Positions 34,368 through 44,353 of a stretch of 46,023 nt of DNA are shown here, piece after piece (position 1 is the first letter of the stretch; each line of letters begins with the position of its first letter). The stretch is taken from positions 1 to 46,023 of the forward strand of contig VGWB01000003.1 in NCBI GenBank assembly GCA_016873755.1. The letters run 5' to 3'. The position numbers and the translations under genes were made by a program. Below the pieces are notes generated by a model, which was given only the letters and a program-made list of their open reading frames with translations, made no database searches and was not told the DNA's origin. The DNA is from Ignavibacteria bacterium (GTDB taxonomy: Bacteria; Bacteroidota; Ignavibacteria; UBA10030).

Positions 34368-35663
34368 TCAGTCCAGTCCGACTTGATGAAAAATGTAATC
34401 AATGTGTTTCAAGCTTCGTTTCGGGTCAAAGAGTTCGTCGAGATCAGCCTTGGACAGGAGCCGGGTGACATCCTCTCGTTTCGCCAACAACACCTTGAAA
34501 TCCGTCCTCTCCTGCCAGACCTTCATCGCTTCTTCCTGCACGACCCGATAGGCATCCTCGCGCTTCATTCCTTTCTTTGTCAGAGCCAGAAGCACATCCT
34601 GAGAAAAGATCAGGCCGCCCGTTCGGTTGATGTTCTCGAGCATGTGGTCAGGATAGACAAGCAGCTGTTCAACGATCTTGGTGAACTCGCCAAGCATGTA
34701 GTCCATAAGGATGCAGCTGTCGGGTATGATCACCCTTTCGACCGATGAGTGGGTGATGTCCCGTTCATGCCACAGCGCAACGTTTTCCATTGCCGCAAGG
34801 GCGTTTCCCCGGAGTACGCGCGAGAGTCCGGCGACGCGCTCACACGTTATGGGATTGCGTTTGTGCGGCATCGCCGACGAGCCCTTCTGACCTTTCGAGA
34901 AATACTCTTCGACCTCAAGAACTTCGGTTTTCTGCAGATGACGGATCTCCGTGGAGAACTTCTCAAGAGAACAGGCGCACACGGCGAGCGTGTTCATAAA
35001 CTCTGCATGGCGGTCCCGCTGAAGGACCTGCGTGGAAATCGGCGCAGGCTTCAGTCCGAGCTTTTGGCAGACGAAACGCTCGACTGAGGGGTCCAGATGA
35101 GCGTAGGTCCCGACGGCACCGGAAATCTGGCCTACAGCAACGGTTTCCAGGGCATTCGCGAGGCGCTTGATATTGCGGCCGGTCTCGGCGTGCCAGAGAG
35201 CAAATTTCAGCCCGAGCGTGACCGGTTCAGCGTGAATCCCGTGGGTGCGGCCGATCATCGGCGTATGCTTGAATTCCTTGGCCCGTTTGGCAAGGACGAC
35301 CAGCAACGCCTCGTGGTCCTTCAGGAGCAGCTCGGCAGATTGTTTCATCTGGATTGCCAGGGCGGTGTCGAGCACATCGGAAGAAGTCATGCCGAGATGG
35401 ATGAACCGCGATTCCGGCCCGACATGCTCCCCGACGTTCGTCAGAAACGCGATCACGTCATGCTTAACCTCGCTCTCAATTTCCAGGATACGATTGACAT
35501 CGAACTTCGCCTTGGACCGGATGACGTCGACAGCCTCGCGCGGGATGACGCCAAGCTGTGCCTGGGCCTCGCACGCGAGGAGCTCTATCTCAAGCCAGAT
35601 GCGGAATTTGTTCTCGTCTTCCCATATGCTGCCCATCTCGGGGCGTGTGTATCGAGCAATCAT
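34368..35663 (-). CDS. purB: Adenylosuccinate lyase
   Basis: This 431-aa enzyme of the fumarase/aspartase superfamily performs two fumarate-releasing steps in purine synthesis. The signature loop [15 protein letters not shown] is intact. [13 protein letters not shown] and [16 protein letters not shown] (catalytic His) are present. The start [20 protein letters not shown] is the classic N-terminus, so the ATG at 35663 is used rather than the longer frame that overlaps the protease gene. It begins 16 bp after the htrA stop and is followed by the aldehyde dehydrogenase after 19 bp. Confidence 0.97.
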   Translation of the reverse strand: MIARYTRPEMGSIWEDENKFRIWLEIELLACEAQAQLGVIPREAVDVIRSKAKFDVNRILEIESEVKHDVIAFLTNVGEHVGPESRFIHLGMTSSDVLDTALAIQMKQSAELLLKDHEALLVVLAKRAKEFKHTPMIGRTHGIHAEPVTLGLKFALWHAETGRNIKRLANALETVAVGQISGAVGTYAHLDPSVERFVCQKLGLKPAPISTQVLQRDRHAEFMNTLAVCACSLEKFSTEIRHLQKTEVLEVEEYFSKGQKGSSAMPHKRNPITCERVAGLSRVLRGNALAAMENVALWHERDITHSSVERVIIPDSCILMDYMLGEFTKIVEQLLVYPDHMLENINRTGGLIFSQDVLLALTKKGMKREDAYRVVQEEAMKVWQERTDFKVLLAKREDVTRLLSKADLDELFDPKRSLKHIDYIFHQVGLD

Positions 35664-35679
35664 AACGGATCCGTGCATT

Positions 35680-36900
35680 CTAAGGCGATTTCTGTTCGAG
35701 CTTAAGCTCGATATCAAGCAATTTGCGTTCGCGGTAGACCTTCAGCTTCAACACATCGCCGGGATTCGCATCGCTCAGAATGGCAAACAGCTCCTCTTCC
35801 GAATTGACCTTGTCCCCGTCTATTTCCAGAATGATGTCCCCCACTTTCATGCCGGCTCGTTCGGCAGGACTCTTCGAATAGATATCGCTCACAATCACTC
35901 CTCGCACCTCGGACAGTCCAAAGTAGCGCGCGATGCGCGCGTCCACCTGCTGCGATTCAAAGCCGGTCCAGATATCCCGCACCACCTTGCCACGTTTCCG
36001 GAGCTCAGCGACGACCTTTTTCACCTTGTTGACAGGAATCGCGAAGCCATATCCAACGAAGGCCTGGCTCACTCCCCCCGTAAAGATTATCGTGTTGATG
36101 CCGACGACTTCCCCCCTGCTGTTGACCAGCGGTCCTCCGCTGTTGCCCTGATTGATAGCGGCGTCAGTCTCGATCATATCGCGGTAAACCGAGTTGCCCT
36201 GACGACCGAGGTTCATTCCAACCGAGCTAATGACGCCCACGGTGACCGTCGGCTTATCATTGATCTCAAAGAGACCGAACGGGTTCCCGAGCGCAATCGC
36301 CCACTCACCAATGATGACATCATCCGATCGACCGAGGATCGCGTATGGAAGATCCTTGCCATCGACCTTCAGCAAGGCGATATCGGTAAGCGCATCGGAT
36401 CCGACCAACTCAGCTTTCATCCGGTCGCCGCCGACGAACGTCACTGTGATTTCAGAGGCGTTCCCTGCAACGTGGTAGTTCGTGACGATGTAACCGTCGG
36501 ACGAGATGACAACCCCGGATCCAAGGTTCCTTACCTGGTAGCGCTGAGGCCCGACGAACTGGCGCCAGAAATCGTCCCCAAAAAAGCGCCGGAACATCGG
36601 GTCAACCTGGATAAGGCCCGGCTGCTCCCGGATTTCTGTCACATTGATGCCCACCGTGGCGGGACTCACTTTCGCCACGGCCCGCGTGATCGCATTCTGC
36701 CGCGACTCGGTGATCTGATCCTGCGAAGGCCTATCCGGCACATTCACAGACGACGGGAGAGCACTTTCAAACGAGACATGCTGGCTTTCTCCCGCGGTCG
36801 CAGCCGCTGAGGGGCGTATGCTGTAACCGACTCCAAAGCCCAGAGCCAGCGGAATCAGCACAATCAACAGAAATGCTACCGGGTGCCTTTTCATGTCCAT
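35680..36900 (-). CDS. HtrA/DegP-like periplasmic serine protease with one PDZ domain
   Basis: This 406-aa protease has an N-terminal membrane anchor or signal (FLLIVLIPLALGFGVGYSI). The trypsin-like triad follows: His in VTNYHVAGNA, Asp in LTDIALLKVD, Ser in INQGNSGGPLVN. A single C-terminal PDZ domain is visible (VIVSDIYSKSPAERAGMKVG, then DIILEIDGDKVNS). One PDZ fits DegS or the shorter HtrA forms; the classic TNNHV segment is TNYHV. It likely handles envelope protein quality control. A second ATG two codons in is equally possible as start. Confidence 0.93.
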   Translation of the reverse strand: MDMKRHPVAFLLIVLIPLALGFGVGYSIRPSAAATAGESQHVSFESALPSSVNVPDRPSQDQITESRQNAITRAVAKVSPATVGINVTEIREQPGLIQVDPMFRRFFGDDFWRQFVGPQRYQVRNLGSGVVISSDGYIVTNYHVAGNASEITVTFVGGDRMKAELVGSDALTDIALLKVDGKDLPYAILGRSDDVIIGEWAIALGNPFGLFEINDKPTVTVGVISSVGMNLGRQGNSVYRDMIETDAAINQGNSGGPLVNSRGEVVGINTIIFTGGVSQAFVGYGFAIPVNKVKKVVAELRKRGKVVRDIWTGFESQQVDARIARYFGLSEVRGVIVSDIYSKSPAERAGMKVGDIILEIDGDKVNSEEELFAILSDANPGDVLKLKVYRERKLLDIELKLEQKSP

Positions 36901-36933
36901 CCCAGAGGAAGAATTTGTGGGTCCAACCGCACA

Positions 36934-37554
36934 CTATCCGGTCTTTGACTGCTTCCAAACCGCACTCACGACATCGTAGTGAGCAAGCAAGAGCAAGATG
37001 CTCAAAATGCATACAAAGAAAAGGAACATCCCCGATTCCGTTTGAACTGCGATGAATGTATCCACCCAGCTCCAGGGGATGATCCAGAGAATGGCCGGCG
37101 TGAGGAAAATGGAGATAAGGTTCGATGTGAGGATATCTCTGCGGAGCAATCTCCCAACCAACCACACCGTGCACCAGACAATTGCATAACTGAATCCCAG
37201 CAGTAACAGCCCTCCGGCAGTCGTAGAGAGGCCTCGCCCACCCTTGAACCGCAGCCAAATCGGATAGTTGTGTCCGGCAATGGCCCCGAAAAGGGCAACT
37301 GCCTGGCTGGAGAACTCACCCGAGAACGCCTGGCCGACTCCATACACCGCCACGAAGCCCTTGAGCGCATCCAGAATCCCCACGAGCACGCCGGTGGCTT
37401 TCGAGCCCGTCACCGAATAGGCGTTGAAACCGCCGCCCTTTCCACTCCCTTCCCTAAGTACATCAACATGATGTTTCTTCTTCACAACCAGATAGCCTGC
37501 CGGGATCGACCCGATCAGATATCCGACAAGAAAAACCGCAAGAAGGTTGAGCAT
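36934..37554 (-). CDS. Divergent PlsY-like acyltransferase paralog
   Basis: This 206-aa polytopic membrane protein is clearly of the PlsY family: YLIGSIPAGYLV start, GSGKGGGFNAYSVTGSKATG as motif 1, and GHNYPIWLRFKGGRGLSTTAGG as motif 2. Compared with the canonical gene at 38832-39527, motif 1 has GSGK and FNAYS in place of GSGN and TNVFR. Motif 2 has GGRG in place of GGKG. It may use another acyl acceptor or have lost activity. The htrA gene follows 33 bp later; a terminator separates it from gpsA upstream. Confidence 0.85.
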   Translation of the reverse strand: MLNLLAVFLVGYLIGSIPAGYLVVKKKHHVDVLREGSGKGGGFNAYSVTGSKATGVLVGILDALKGFVAVYGVGQAFSGEFSSQAVALFGAIAGHNYPIWLRFKGGRGLSTTAGGLLLLGFSYAIVWCTVWLVGRLLRRDILTSNLISIFLTPAILWIIPWSWVDTFIAVQTESGMFLFFVCILSILLLLAHYDVVSAVWKQSKTG

Positions 37555-37676
37555 ATGCTGGCGCCAAATTATCGATTTTCCGGCACAAGTCGCAGGTAGA
37601 AATTACTGAAAAGGCCCACCAGAATCAAGGCAAGGGAGCCTTGAAGAAGTCGACTTCCTTGAATCCGTGACGAGAC

Positions 37677-37707
37677 AAAAAAGGGCAGCACCGATTTGGC
37701 TGCCCTT
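37677..37707 (-). terminator. Intrinsic terminator after gpsA
   Basis: Perfect 9-bp arms AAGGGCAGC (37681-37689) and GCTGCCCTT (37699-37707). On the - strand they are followed by TTTTTT (37682-37677). It lies 36 bp after the gpsA stop. Confidence 0.93.
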
Positions 37708-37742
37708 CATCTTGTTCGAGCGAATGAGAAAACTCGGCGACT

Positions 37743-38738
37743 CTATTCCCCCTTGGCATCCCTTGTCATGAGGTCTTGGGTTGCTATGTACGGATCCTTT
37801 GCTTCAAACAGCACCTGATAGACTTCCGTCATGATCGGTAGCTCAATATCATGCTTCTTTTCAATTTCTCGCACGGACTTCGCGGTGGCAACTCCTTCCG
37901 CGACCATGACCATCTCCTTCAAAACATCCTGTAGTTTCCTGCCCTTGCCAACCTGCTCACCGACGTATCGATTGCGGCTGTGACGGCTCATGCACGTCAC
38001 GATGAGATCTCCGACCCCCGACAGTCCTGCAAACGTTCGGGGTTGTGCACCAAGCTTCACTCCCAGGCGGGTTATCTCATAGATGCCCCGCGTCATGATG
38101 GCGGCCTTGGTGTTGTCGCCAAATCCGGCCCCATCACTGATCCCGGCAGCGATAGCGATGACATTCTTCAGTGCGCCACCCAACTCGACTCCTCGGATAT
38201 CCTCGTTCACGTACACTCTGAAATATCGTGTCATGAACGCCTCCTGGACGGTCTTTGCGGTCTTCTCCTTGAACGACGCTGCTACAATTGCGGTCGGGAT
38301 CTGTCGTGAGACCTCCTCCGAGTGACTCGGTCCCGAGAGGATCGCAAGGTTTTCCTTCCTCTCGCGCTCGAGTACATCCAGCAGCACCTCGGACATCGTC
38401 ATAAGCGTCGTGTTCTCGATACCCTTGGCGACATTGCAGACAATGGTCTTCTCGAGATCGAGGTGAGCGATTCTCGTGATGACAGGGCGAAGATACTGAG
38501 ACGGGACAGCTGCGACGATCATCGCCCGACCTTCGCATGCCGCCTCGATGTCGGCGACGATTCTTAGAGATGGCGGAAGAGGAATACCCGGAAGAAATTC
38601 GGGATTTTCATGGCGCTCCCGCATCAGCTCCGCTTGTTCCGGCTTGTACGTCCACAGGCTCACGTCGTGACCATTGCCGAGCAGAACCAATGCGAGGGTC
38701 GTTCCCCAACTTCCTGCGCCAAGAACGGTAACCTTCAT
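37743..38738 (-). CDS. gpsA: Glycerol-3-phosphate dehydrogenase [NAD(P)+]
   Basis: This 331-aa enzyme makes sn-glycerol 3-phosphate, the backbone for phospholipids. The NAD(P) motif is GAGSWG (7-12). The conserved NVAKGIE segment, GPSHSEEV, the catalytic-Lys region ELGGALKNVIAIAAGI and GLSGVGDLIVTCMSRHSRNR are all present. It sits between the two plsY-like genes, directly supplying their substrate, and ends at a strong terminator. Confidence 0.97.
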   Translation of the reverse strand: MKVTVLGAGSWGTTLALVLLGNGHDVSLWTYKPEQAELMRERHENPEFLPGIPLPPSLRIVADIEAACEGRAMIVAAVPSQYLRPVITRIAHLDLEKTIVCNVAKGIENTTLMTMSEVLLDVLERERKENLAILSGPSHSEEVSRQIPTAIVAASFKEKTAKTVQEAFMTRYFRVYVNEDIRGVELGGALKNVIAIAAGISDGAGFGDNTKAAIMTRGIYEITRLGVKLGAQPRTFAGLSGVGDLIVTCMSRHSRNRYVGEQVGKGRKLQDVLKEMVMVAEGVATAKSVREIEKKHDIELPIMTEVYQVLFEAKDPYIATQDLMTRDAKGE

Positions 38739-38831
38739 GGAACCACGCGAATATCTCTCAGGGTAGATGGTGCCTCCTGGACCATTCGTTGTTCGCTACG
38801 GAACGGTCCAGCGGGGCGAGCCGAAACCTAT

Positions 38832-39527
38832 TCACTGGGAGAGCTTGCCGGAGCCGTGCAGCTTTTCCCGAGAAAGTGCGGTGATCTTCTTCTCGGTCCC
38901 CTCGATCAAGCGCTTGATATTCTGGCGGTGAGAGTACACCAACAGCACAACGACAGAAAGGCTGAACACAATAAGTGTCTTGTAACTGTGAATTTCGTCG
39001 CCGATGATATTGTGACGCACGAAGAGTGAGAGAGGGAACGCAACGGCGGCGGAGATCGAACTCAGAGATACGGTCTTGTACGCCCAGAAGACGATCAGAA
39101 ACACGCCGACCGAGATCGCGAATTCCGTCGGTGCAATACCGATCAGTACACCTGCGCCCGTCGCAATGCCCTTCCCGCCTTTGAAACCGGCAAACATGGT
39201 CCAGATGTGACCGACGATCGCAGCCCCGCCACAGATCATTTGAATGATGGTGAAATCGTCGAACGGCGTCCTGTTGTAAAAGGGAAGTGTAGGATCCCAG
39301 AACAGCCGTGCGAACAGAACAGTGGCGACCACGGCTTTGCCGACATCAACGATCGTCACCAAAAGGCCGGATTTCCATCCCAGAACGCGGAACACGTTCG
39401 TCCCGCCTGCATTGCCGCTCCCCTTAGTCCGGATGTCAAATCCGTGGACCCACTTCGAGAGCATAATGCTGGTCGGAATCGACCCGATGATGTAGCTGAG
39501 AAGCACAACAATCGCGAGGTTAAGCAT
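38832..39527 (-). CDS. plsY: Acyl-phosphate glycerol-3-phosphate acyltransferase
   Basis: This 231-aa membrane enzyme acylates glycerol 3-phosphate using acyl phosphate, the first step of phospholipid synthesis. Motif 1 is RTKGSGNAGGTNVFRVLG, motif 2 is GHIWTMFAGFKGGKGIATGAG, and the start SYIIGSIPTSIMLSK is typical. All conserved glycines and the motif Asn, Thr and Arg are present, unlike its paralog at 36934. It lies 93 bp upstream of gpsA, which makes its acceptor. Confidence 0.96.
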   Translation of the reverse strand: MLNLAIVVLLSYIIGSIPTSIMLSKWVHGFDIRTKGSGNAGGTNVFRVLGWKSGLLVTIVDVGKAVVATVLFARLFWDPTLPFYNRTPFDDFTIIQMICGGAAIVGHIWTMFAGFKGGKGIATGAGVLIGIAPTEFAISVGVFLIVFWAYKTVSLSSISAAVAFPLSLFVRHNIIGDEIHSYKTLIVFSLSVVVLLVYSHRQNIKRLIEGTEKKITALSREKLHGSGKLSQ

Positions 39528-39626
39528 TCAGTACAGCCCTCTGGTGATGGTCGATCCGAATTTGTAAGTCAAGATACATCTTCCACCATTGAGAAGCAAT
39601 ACGCAGTTACCTTCACCCCGGAACAA

Positions 39627-40361
39627 TCAGAGCAGCCCCCTGGTTCTCCACCGTTCCAGAATCAGCTTGCCCAGCTCCAGATCCTCGGGTGTGGTGATTT
39701 TGATATTGTCATACGACCCTTCGACGATTCGCGCCTTGACCCCAAGGCGCTCGACCAGTGCGGTTTCGTCAGTGGAGTAGAATCTGTCTCTTCGTGCTCT
39801 TTCGAAAGCCTTCAGCAGAAGAGAAGCCTTGAAGGCTTGTGGTGTCTGAATGAGCCAGAGCGCGTTGCGGTCCAGAGTCTGGTCGAAGAACTCCCCACCA
39901 GCCGACCGCCGGATGGTATCCTTCGGTTGAACAGCGAGCACTGCCGCGTTGTACACCTTGCAGGCCCTGACGAGTTGGGAAACCCTCTTCGAATCGACGA
40001 ACGGCCTCACGCCATCGTGCACAAGGACGATGTCTGACTGTCGAAGTGGCAGTCGCTTCAGCACGTTATAGACCGAGTCCTGACGCCTCTCGCCCCCCAC
40101 CGTAATCTTGCTGACTTTGTGAATCCGATATCGGGAGACAAGGGTTTCCATCTCGGCGATGGACTGCTCGGGGACCGCGATCGCGATCTCGTCCACATCA
40201 GGGCAATGCTCGAACCGTTGGAGCGTGTGCACCAGGATGGGCCGATCTCGCAGTTCAAGGAACTGCTTCTTCACGGATCCCCCGAGTCTCTTGCCGGCAC
40301 CCGCCGCTGGGACGATAACGACGACTTTTGGTCGATTTCGTGGCATAGTTGCAGAGATCAC
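39627..40361 (-). CDS. ispD: 2-C-methyl-D-erythritol 4-phosphate cytidylyltransferase
   Basis: This 244-aa enzyme performs the third step of the MEP isoprenoid pathway. The nucleotide-binding start is VVIVPAAGAGKRLGGSVKKQ. Other landmarks are GGERRQDSVYNVL, IVLVHDGVRPFV, VQPKDTIRR and LWLIQTPQAFK. The GTG at 40361 has GGGAGGT 7 nt upstream and is preferred to an ATG five codons later. It shows that isoprenoids come from the MEP route, which would feed the prenyltransferase and reductase in this window. Confidence 0.97.
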   Translation of the reverse strand: MISATMPRNRPKVVVIVPAAGAGKRLGGSVKKQFLELRDRPILVHTLQRFEHCPDVDEIAIAVPEQSIAEMETLVSRYRIHKVSKITVGGERRQDSVYNVLKRLPLRQSDIVLVHDGVRPFVDSKRVSQLVRACKVYNAAVLAVQPKDTIRRSAGGEFFDQTLDRNALWLIQTPQAFKASLLLKAFERARRDRFYSTDETALVERLGVKARIVEGSYDNIKITTPEDLELGKLILERWRTRGLL

Positions 40362-40409
40362 AGGCCGTACCTCCCGCGCGTGGGCAACCTGGCGCAGGAG
40401 AGCCCGCGC

Positions 40410-41447
40410 TCACATAATGAGCATCGCGTCACCGTAGCTGTAAAACCGATATCTTTCCTTGATCCCGCGCTTGTAAGCCCGCAAGATGAACTCGTGACCT
40501 GCAAACGCGCTGACCAGCATCAGGAGCGTTGATTCAGGGAGATGGAAATTGGTGATAAGCCGGTCCACGATCTTGAAATCGTACGGCGGAAAAATGAACT
40601 TGTCCGTCCAACCTTTCGACGACTTAAGATGGCCATCCGACGTCACGCTGGACTCCAGAGCACGGGCCGTGCTTGTTCCAACGACGACCACGTTATGTTT
40701 CGTGTCGATCGACTTGTTGATGATCTGGGCCGCCTCGGGGGAGATCTCATAGTATTCGGAGTCCATCTTGTGCTTGGTCAGGTCCTCCACCTCCACCGGC
40801 CGGAACGAACCGAGCCCTACGTGGAGCAACACCGGCACGGTCTTGACCCCCTTGCTCTCGATCTTCCTCAAGAGCTGTTTGGTGAAATGCAGACCGGCCG
40901 TCGGTGCGGCGACCGCCCCCAACACGCGCGCGTAGACCGTTTGGTATGCTTCCTTGTCCTTCTCCGTTGCGTCGCGCTTGATGTAGTACGGCAGAGGTGT
41001 GATCCCGATGCGCTCGATGATTTTGAAAAAGTCACCCTTGTGATTGAAACGAACCGTCCGTCCGCGGGAGGTCGTGTTATCGATCACTTCGCACCACAAC
41101 TTCCCGTTGTCGAAGAAGATCTTGTTGCCGATGCGGACCTTGCGGGCGGGGTCGACGATGACATCCCAGATGTTCTCCTCCGCGTTCAGCTCGCGCAGGA
41201 GGAAGACCTCGATCTTGGCATTCGTCTTCTCTTTCTTACCGAACAGACGTGCCTGAAACACCTTCGTTTCATTGACGACCAGGCAGTCCCCCTTGGCGAG
41301 GTAGTCGACAATGTCGTAGAACCGGTGGTCTTCAATCGACTCGTCTGCACGGTTGAGTACCATCAAGTGCGAGTGATCACGCGGCTTGGCAGGATACTTT
41401 GCCACCAGGTTTCGCGGCAAAGGGTATTTGAAATCAGAGAGCTTCAT
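40410..41447 (-). CDS. queA: tRNA preQ1(34) S-adenosylmethionine ribosyltransferase-isomerase
   Basis: This 345-aa enzyme transfers and rearranges the ribosyl part of SAM onto preQ1 in tRNA to form epoxyqueuosine. Family features are the start LPRNLVAKYPAKPRDHSHLM, then VVNETKVFQARLFGKK, GAVAAPTAGLHFTKQLL, HVGLGSFRPVEVEDLTKHKM and NFHLPESTLLMLVSAFAGHE. It is complete. The gene is followed by ispD after 48 bp. Confidence 0.97.
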   Translation of the reverse strand: MKLSDFKYPLPRNLVAKYPAKPRDHSHLMVLNRADESIEDHRFYDIVDYLAKGDCLVVNETKVFQARLFGKKEKTNAKIEVFLLRELNAEENIWDVIVDPARKVRIGNKIFFDNGKLWCEVIDNTTSRGRTVRFNHKGDFFKIIERIGITPLPYYIKRDATEKDKEAYQTVYARVLGAVAAPTAGLHFTKQLLRKIESKGVKTVPVLLHVGLGSFRPVEVEDLTKHKMDSEYYEISPEAAQIINKSIDTKHNVVVVGTSTARALESSVTSDGHLKSSKGWTDKFIFPPYDFKIVDRLITNFHLPESTLLMLVSAFAGHEFILRAYKRGIKERYRFYSYGDAMLIM

Positions 41448-41545
41448 CTCTCTCTACCTCTCGTGTGTGGTAAGATGGCACTGACTCGACCTTTGTATCT
41501 TCCTGTTCCTCGGGTCTCCATGCGTCGACCGACGACGGCTGGCAA

Positions 41546-44326
41546 CTACCGTCGGCGTTTGCGTGCCCCCCTTCCTATCCGTGCTCGAGCTCGCCCCCGA
41601 GCTGTGGGCCTATCGTTGAGCAGAGACGCTCGCGCAGCCGCTAGTCGCGCGATCGGAACGCGGAACGGCGAGCAGCTGACGTAGTTCAGCCCGATGATGT
41701 GGCAGAACTCGATGCTTGAAGGATCGCCCCCGTGCTCACCGCAAATACCCAGCTTGATGTCCGGTCGCTTGTCCCTGCCTCGCTCGACAGCCATCTTCAT
41801 CAGCGCACCAACACCGGTCCGGTCGATCACTTCAAACGGGTCTTTCGCATAGATTTCCTTTTCGACGTACGGGAGGAGGAACCGACCTGCGTCGTCACGA
41901 CTGACCCCAAGCGTTGTTTGAGTGAGGTCGTTCGTACCGAAACTGAAGAACTCAGCGACCTCGGCAATTTCATCCGCCGTAATGGCACCCCGGGGAATTT
42001 CAATCATCGTCCCCACCAGATAGGGGAATCTCACGCCCTGCTCCCTGATCACTTCCTCGGCCGTCCGACGCACGATCTGCGCCTGATGATGGAGCTCCTT
42101 GACGTGGCCCACGAGCGGAATCATCACTTCCGGCTCGACTGGGATGCCGCGTTTCTTGACCTCGGCAGCAGCCTCGAAGATTGCCCGCGCCTGCATCTCG
42201 GTGATCTCGGGATAGATGATGCCCAGACGGCACCCGCGGAAGCCGAGCATCGGGTTGAACTCATGCAGCGAATCGACGCGCTGCTTGACCTTCTCGTACG
42301 GAACCCCCATCTGCTGCGCAAGCTCACGCTGTGCAGCCTCCTCGTGAGGGACGAATTCGTGCAACGGGGGGTCGATCGTGCGAATTGTCACCGGCCGACC
42401 GTCCATGACTTCGAAAATGCCTGCAAAGTCCTGGCGCTGCAGGGGCAGGAGCTTTGAGAGAGCGGCCTTCCGATCTGCGACGGTGTCTGCCAGGATCATT
42501 TCACGCATCGGCCCGATCTTTCCCTCGCCGAAGAACATATGCTCCGTGCGGCACAAACCGATCCCCTGAGCGCCAAACGCGACGGCGTTTGCCGATTGAT
42601 CCGGCTGATCTGCATTTGTCCGTATCTTCAAGCGCCGATATTTATCGGCCCACTTCATGATCTTCTCAAATTCTTGATACACCGGGGCGTCCTTCGGGTC
42701 CATCGTCTTTTCGATGAGAACCTGCAAGACTTCGGATGGCCTTGTGTCGATCTTTCCGTTGATGACTTCACCCGTAGTGCCGTCGATGGAAATCCAGTCG
42801 CCCTCGTTGATCACCTGCCCACTCACCTTCATCGTGTGAGTCGAATAATCGACTTCAAGCGTACTGCAGCCGGCGACGCACACCTTCCCCATTTGGCGGG
42901 CGACCAGAGCCGCGTGGGAGGTCATGCCGCCGCGGGCCGTGAGGATTCCTTCCGCGGCATCCATCCCTTTGATATCCTCTGGAGAGGTCTCAATTCGTGT
43001 CAAGATCACGGACTCGCCCCGCTTGGCCCACTCCTCGGCGTCATGCGCGTTGAAAACGACCCGTCCGGTTGCAGCGCCGGGGCCGGCGTTGAGCCCCTTT
43101 GCCAGCAGCCGTCCCGCCCTGACAGCCGACTCTTTCTCCTTTGCATCAAAAACGGGACGTAGCAGTTGATTGAGCTGGTCGGGGTGAATCCTGCGCAGCG
43201 CCTCCCGGTCGGTAATCAGCTTCTGCTGCACCATATCAACGGCGATCCTGATCTCTGCAAATGCTGTCCGCTTGCCAACGCGGCACTGCAGCATGTAGAG
43301 CTTGCCCTGCTGTATGGTAAACTCGATATCCATCATCTCCCGATAGTGTTTCTCCAGCACCTTCCTGAACTTGTCAAGCTCAGCATAGATCTTCGGATTC
43401 TGCTGCTTCATCTGAGAGATCGGGAGCGGCGTCCGGATGCCGGCGACGACATCTTCACCCTGGGCATTCATCAGGTATTCACCGTAGAAGACATTCTCAC
43501 CGGTCGCCGGGTCGCGTGTGAATCCGACGCCTGTTCCGGAGTCTTCACCCATGTTCCCGAACACCATCGTCTGAATGTTGACCGCCGTGCCCCACCATTC
43601 GGGAATATCATACAGCTTGCGGTAGGCAATTGCCCGCTCGTTCATCCATGAGCCAAACACTGCCCCGATCGCACCCCAGAGTTGATCCATCGGATCCTCC
43701 GGGAAATCCCTGCCAGTCTTTTCCTTCACCGCCTTTTTGAACCGCTCGATGAGATCTTTCAGATCGTCGGCCCCAAGCTCGGTGTCAAGATGCACCCCTT
43801 TTTCCCTCTTCTTCTGCTCGATAATCGCCTCGAACGGATCGATGTCGTCCTTGTGGACCGGCTTCAGCCCCAGCACGACATCCCCGTACATCTGAACAAA
43901 GCGGCGATACGAATCGAAGACAAAGCGCTCATTGCCGGTTCTCTCGACGAGACCTTGCACGGTTTGATTGTTCAGGCCGAGGTTCAGCACGGTATCCATC
44001 ATTCCGGGCATCGAAGCGCGCGCACCGGACCGCACGGAAACAAGCAAGGGATTGGCTGGATCACCAAGCTTTGCGCCCATGGCTTTCTCCACTTTCGCAA
44101 GCGCCGCCTCTACTTCTTTCCTCAGTGTCTTCGGGTAGGTGTTCCCGTGCTTGTAAAAGTAAGTGCAGACTTCTGTCGAGATCGTGAATCCGGGAGGAAC
44201 GGGCAAACCGATGTTGGTCATCTCCGCGAGATTCGCTCCCTTGCCGCCGAGCAAGCCCTTCATCTCGGCAGTGCCTTCAGCCTTACCGCTTCCAAAGAAA
44301 TAGACGTACTTGGCTCTGTTCGCCAT
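41546..44326 (-). CDS. ppdK: Pyruvate, phosphate dikinase
   Basis: This 926-aa enzyme interconverts PEP, AMP and PPi with pyruvate, ATP and phosphate. Domains in order are the ATP-grasp part ([40 protein letters not shown]), the phosphohistidine domain ([20 protein letters not shown]) and the PEP/pyruvate barrel ([47 protein letters not shown] with the catalytic Cys). The normal end [15 protein letters not shown] is followed by an unusual Arg-rich tail of about 30 residues. Complete catalytic residues suggest an active enzyme used in glycolysis or gluconeogenesis. Confidence 0.97.
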   Translation of the reverse strand: MANRAKYVYFFGSGKAEGTAEMKGLLGGKGANLAEMTNIGLPVPPGFTISTEVCTYFYKHGNTYPKTLRKEVEAALAKVEKAMGAKLGDPANPLLVSVRSGARASMPGMMDTVLNLGLNNQTVQGLVERTGNERFVFDSYRRFVQMYGDVVLGLKPVHKDDIDPFEAIIEQKKREKGVHLDTELGADDLKDLIERFKKAVKEKTGRDFPEDPMDQLWGAIGAVFGSWMNERAIAYRKLYDIPEWWGTAVNIQTMVFGNMGEDSGTGVGFTRDPATGENVFYGEYLMNAQGEDVVAGIRTPLPISQMKQQNPKIYAELDKFRKVLEKHYREMMDIEFTIQQGKLYMLQCRVGKRTAFAEIRIAVDMVQQKLITDREALRRIHPDQLNQLLRPVFDAKEKESAVRAGRLLAKGLNAGPGAATGRVVFNAHDAEEWAKRGESVILTRIETSPEDIKGMDAAEGILTARGGMTSHAALVARQMGKVCVAGCSTLEVDYSTHTMKVSGQVINEGDWISIDGTTGEVINGKIDTRPSEVLQVLIEKTMDPKDAPVYQEFEKIMKWADKYRRLKIRTNADQPDQSANAVAFGAQGIGLCRTEHMFFGEGKIGPMREMILADTVADRKAALSKLLPLQRQDFAGIFEVMDGRPVTIRTIDPPLHEFVPHEEAAQRELAQQMGVPYEKVKQRVDSLHEFNPMLGFRGCRLGIIYPEITEMQARAIFEAAAEVKKRGIPVEPEVMIPLVGHVKELHHQAQIVRRTAEEVIREQGVRFPYLVGTMIEIPRGAITADEIAEVAEFFSFGTNDLTQTTLGVSRDDAGRFLLPYVEKEIYAKDPFEVIDRTGVGALMKMAVERGRDKRPDIKLGICGEHGGDPSSIEFCHIIGLNYVSCSPFRVPIARLAAARASLLNDRPTARGRARARIGRGARKRRR

Positions 44327-44353
44327 GGTCGACTTCTCTCTTTCTGGTGATCA

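Noticed and set aside
35245..36810. 521-codon + strand open frame opposite purB and htrA
   Set aside because: Spans two genuine antisense genes and their junction; no motif, so an artefact of codon bias.
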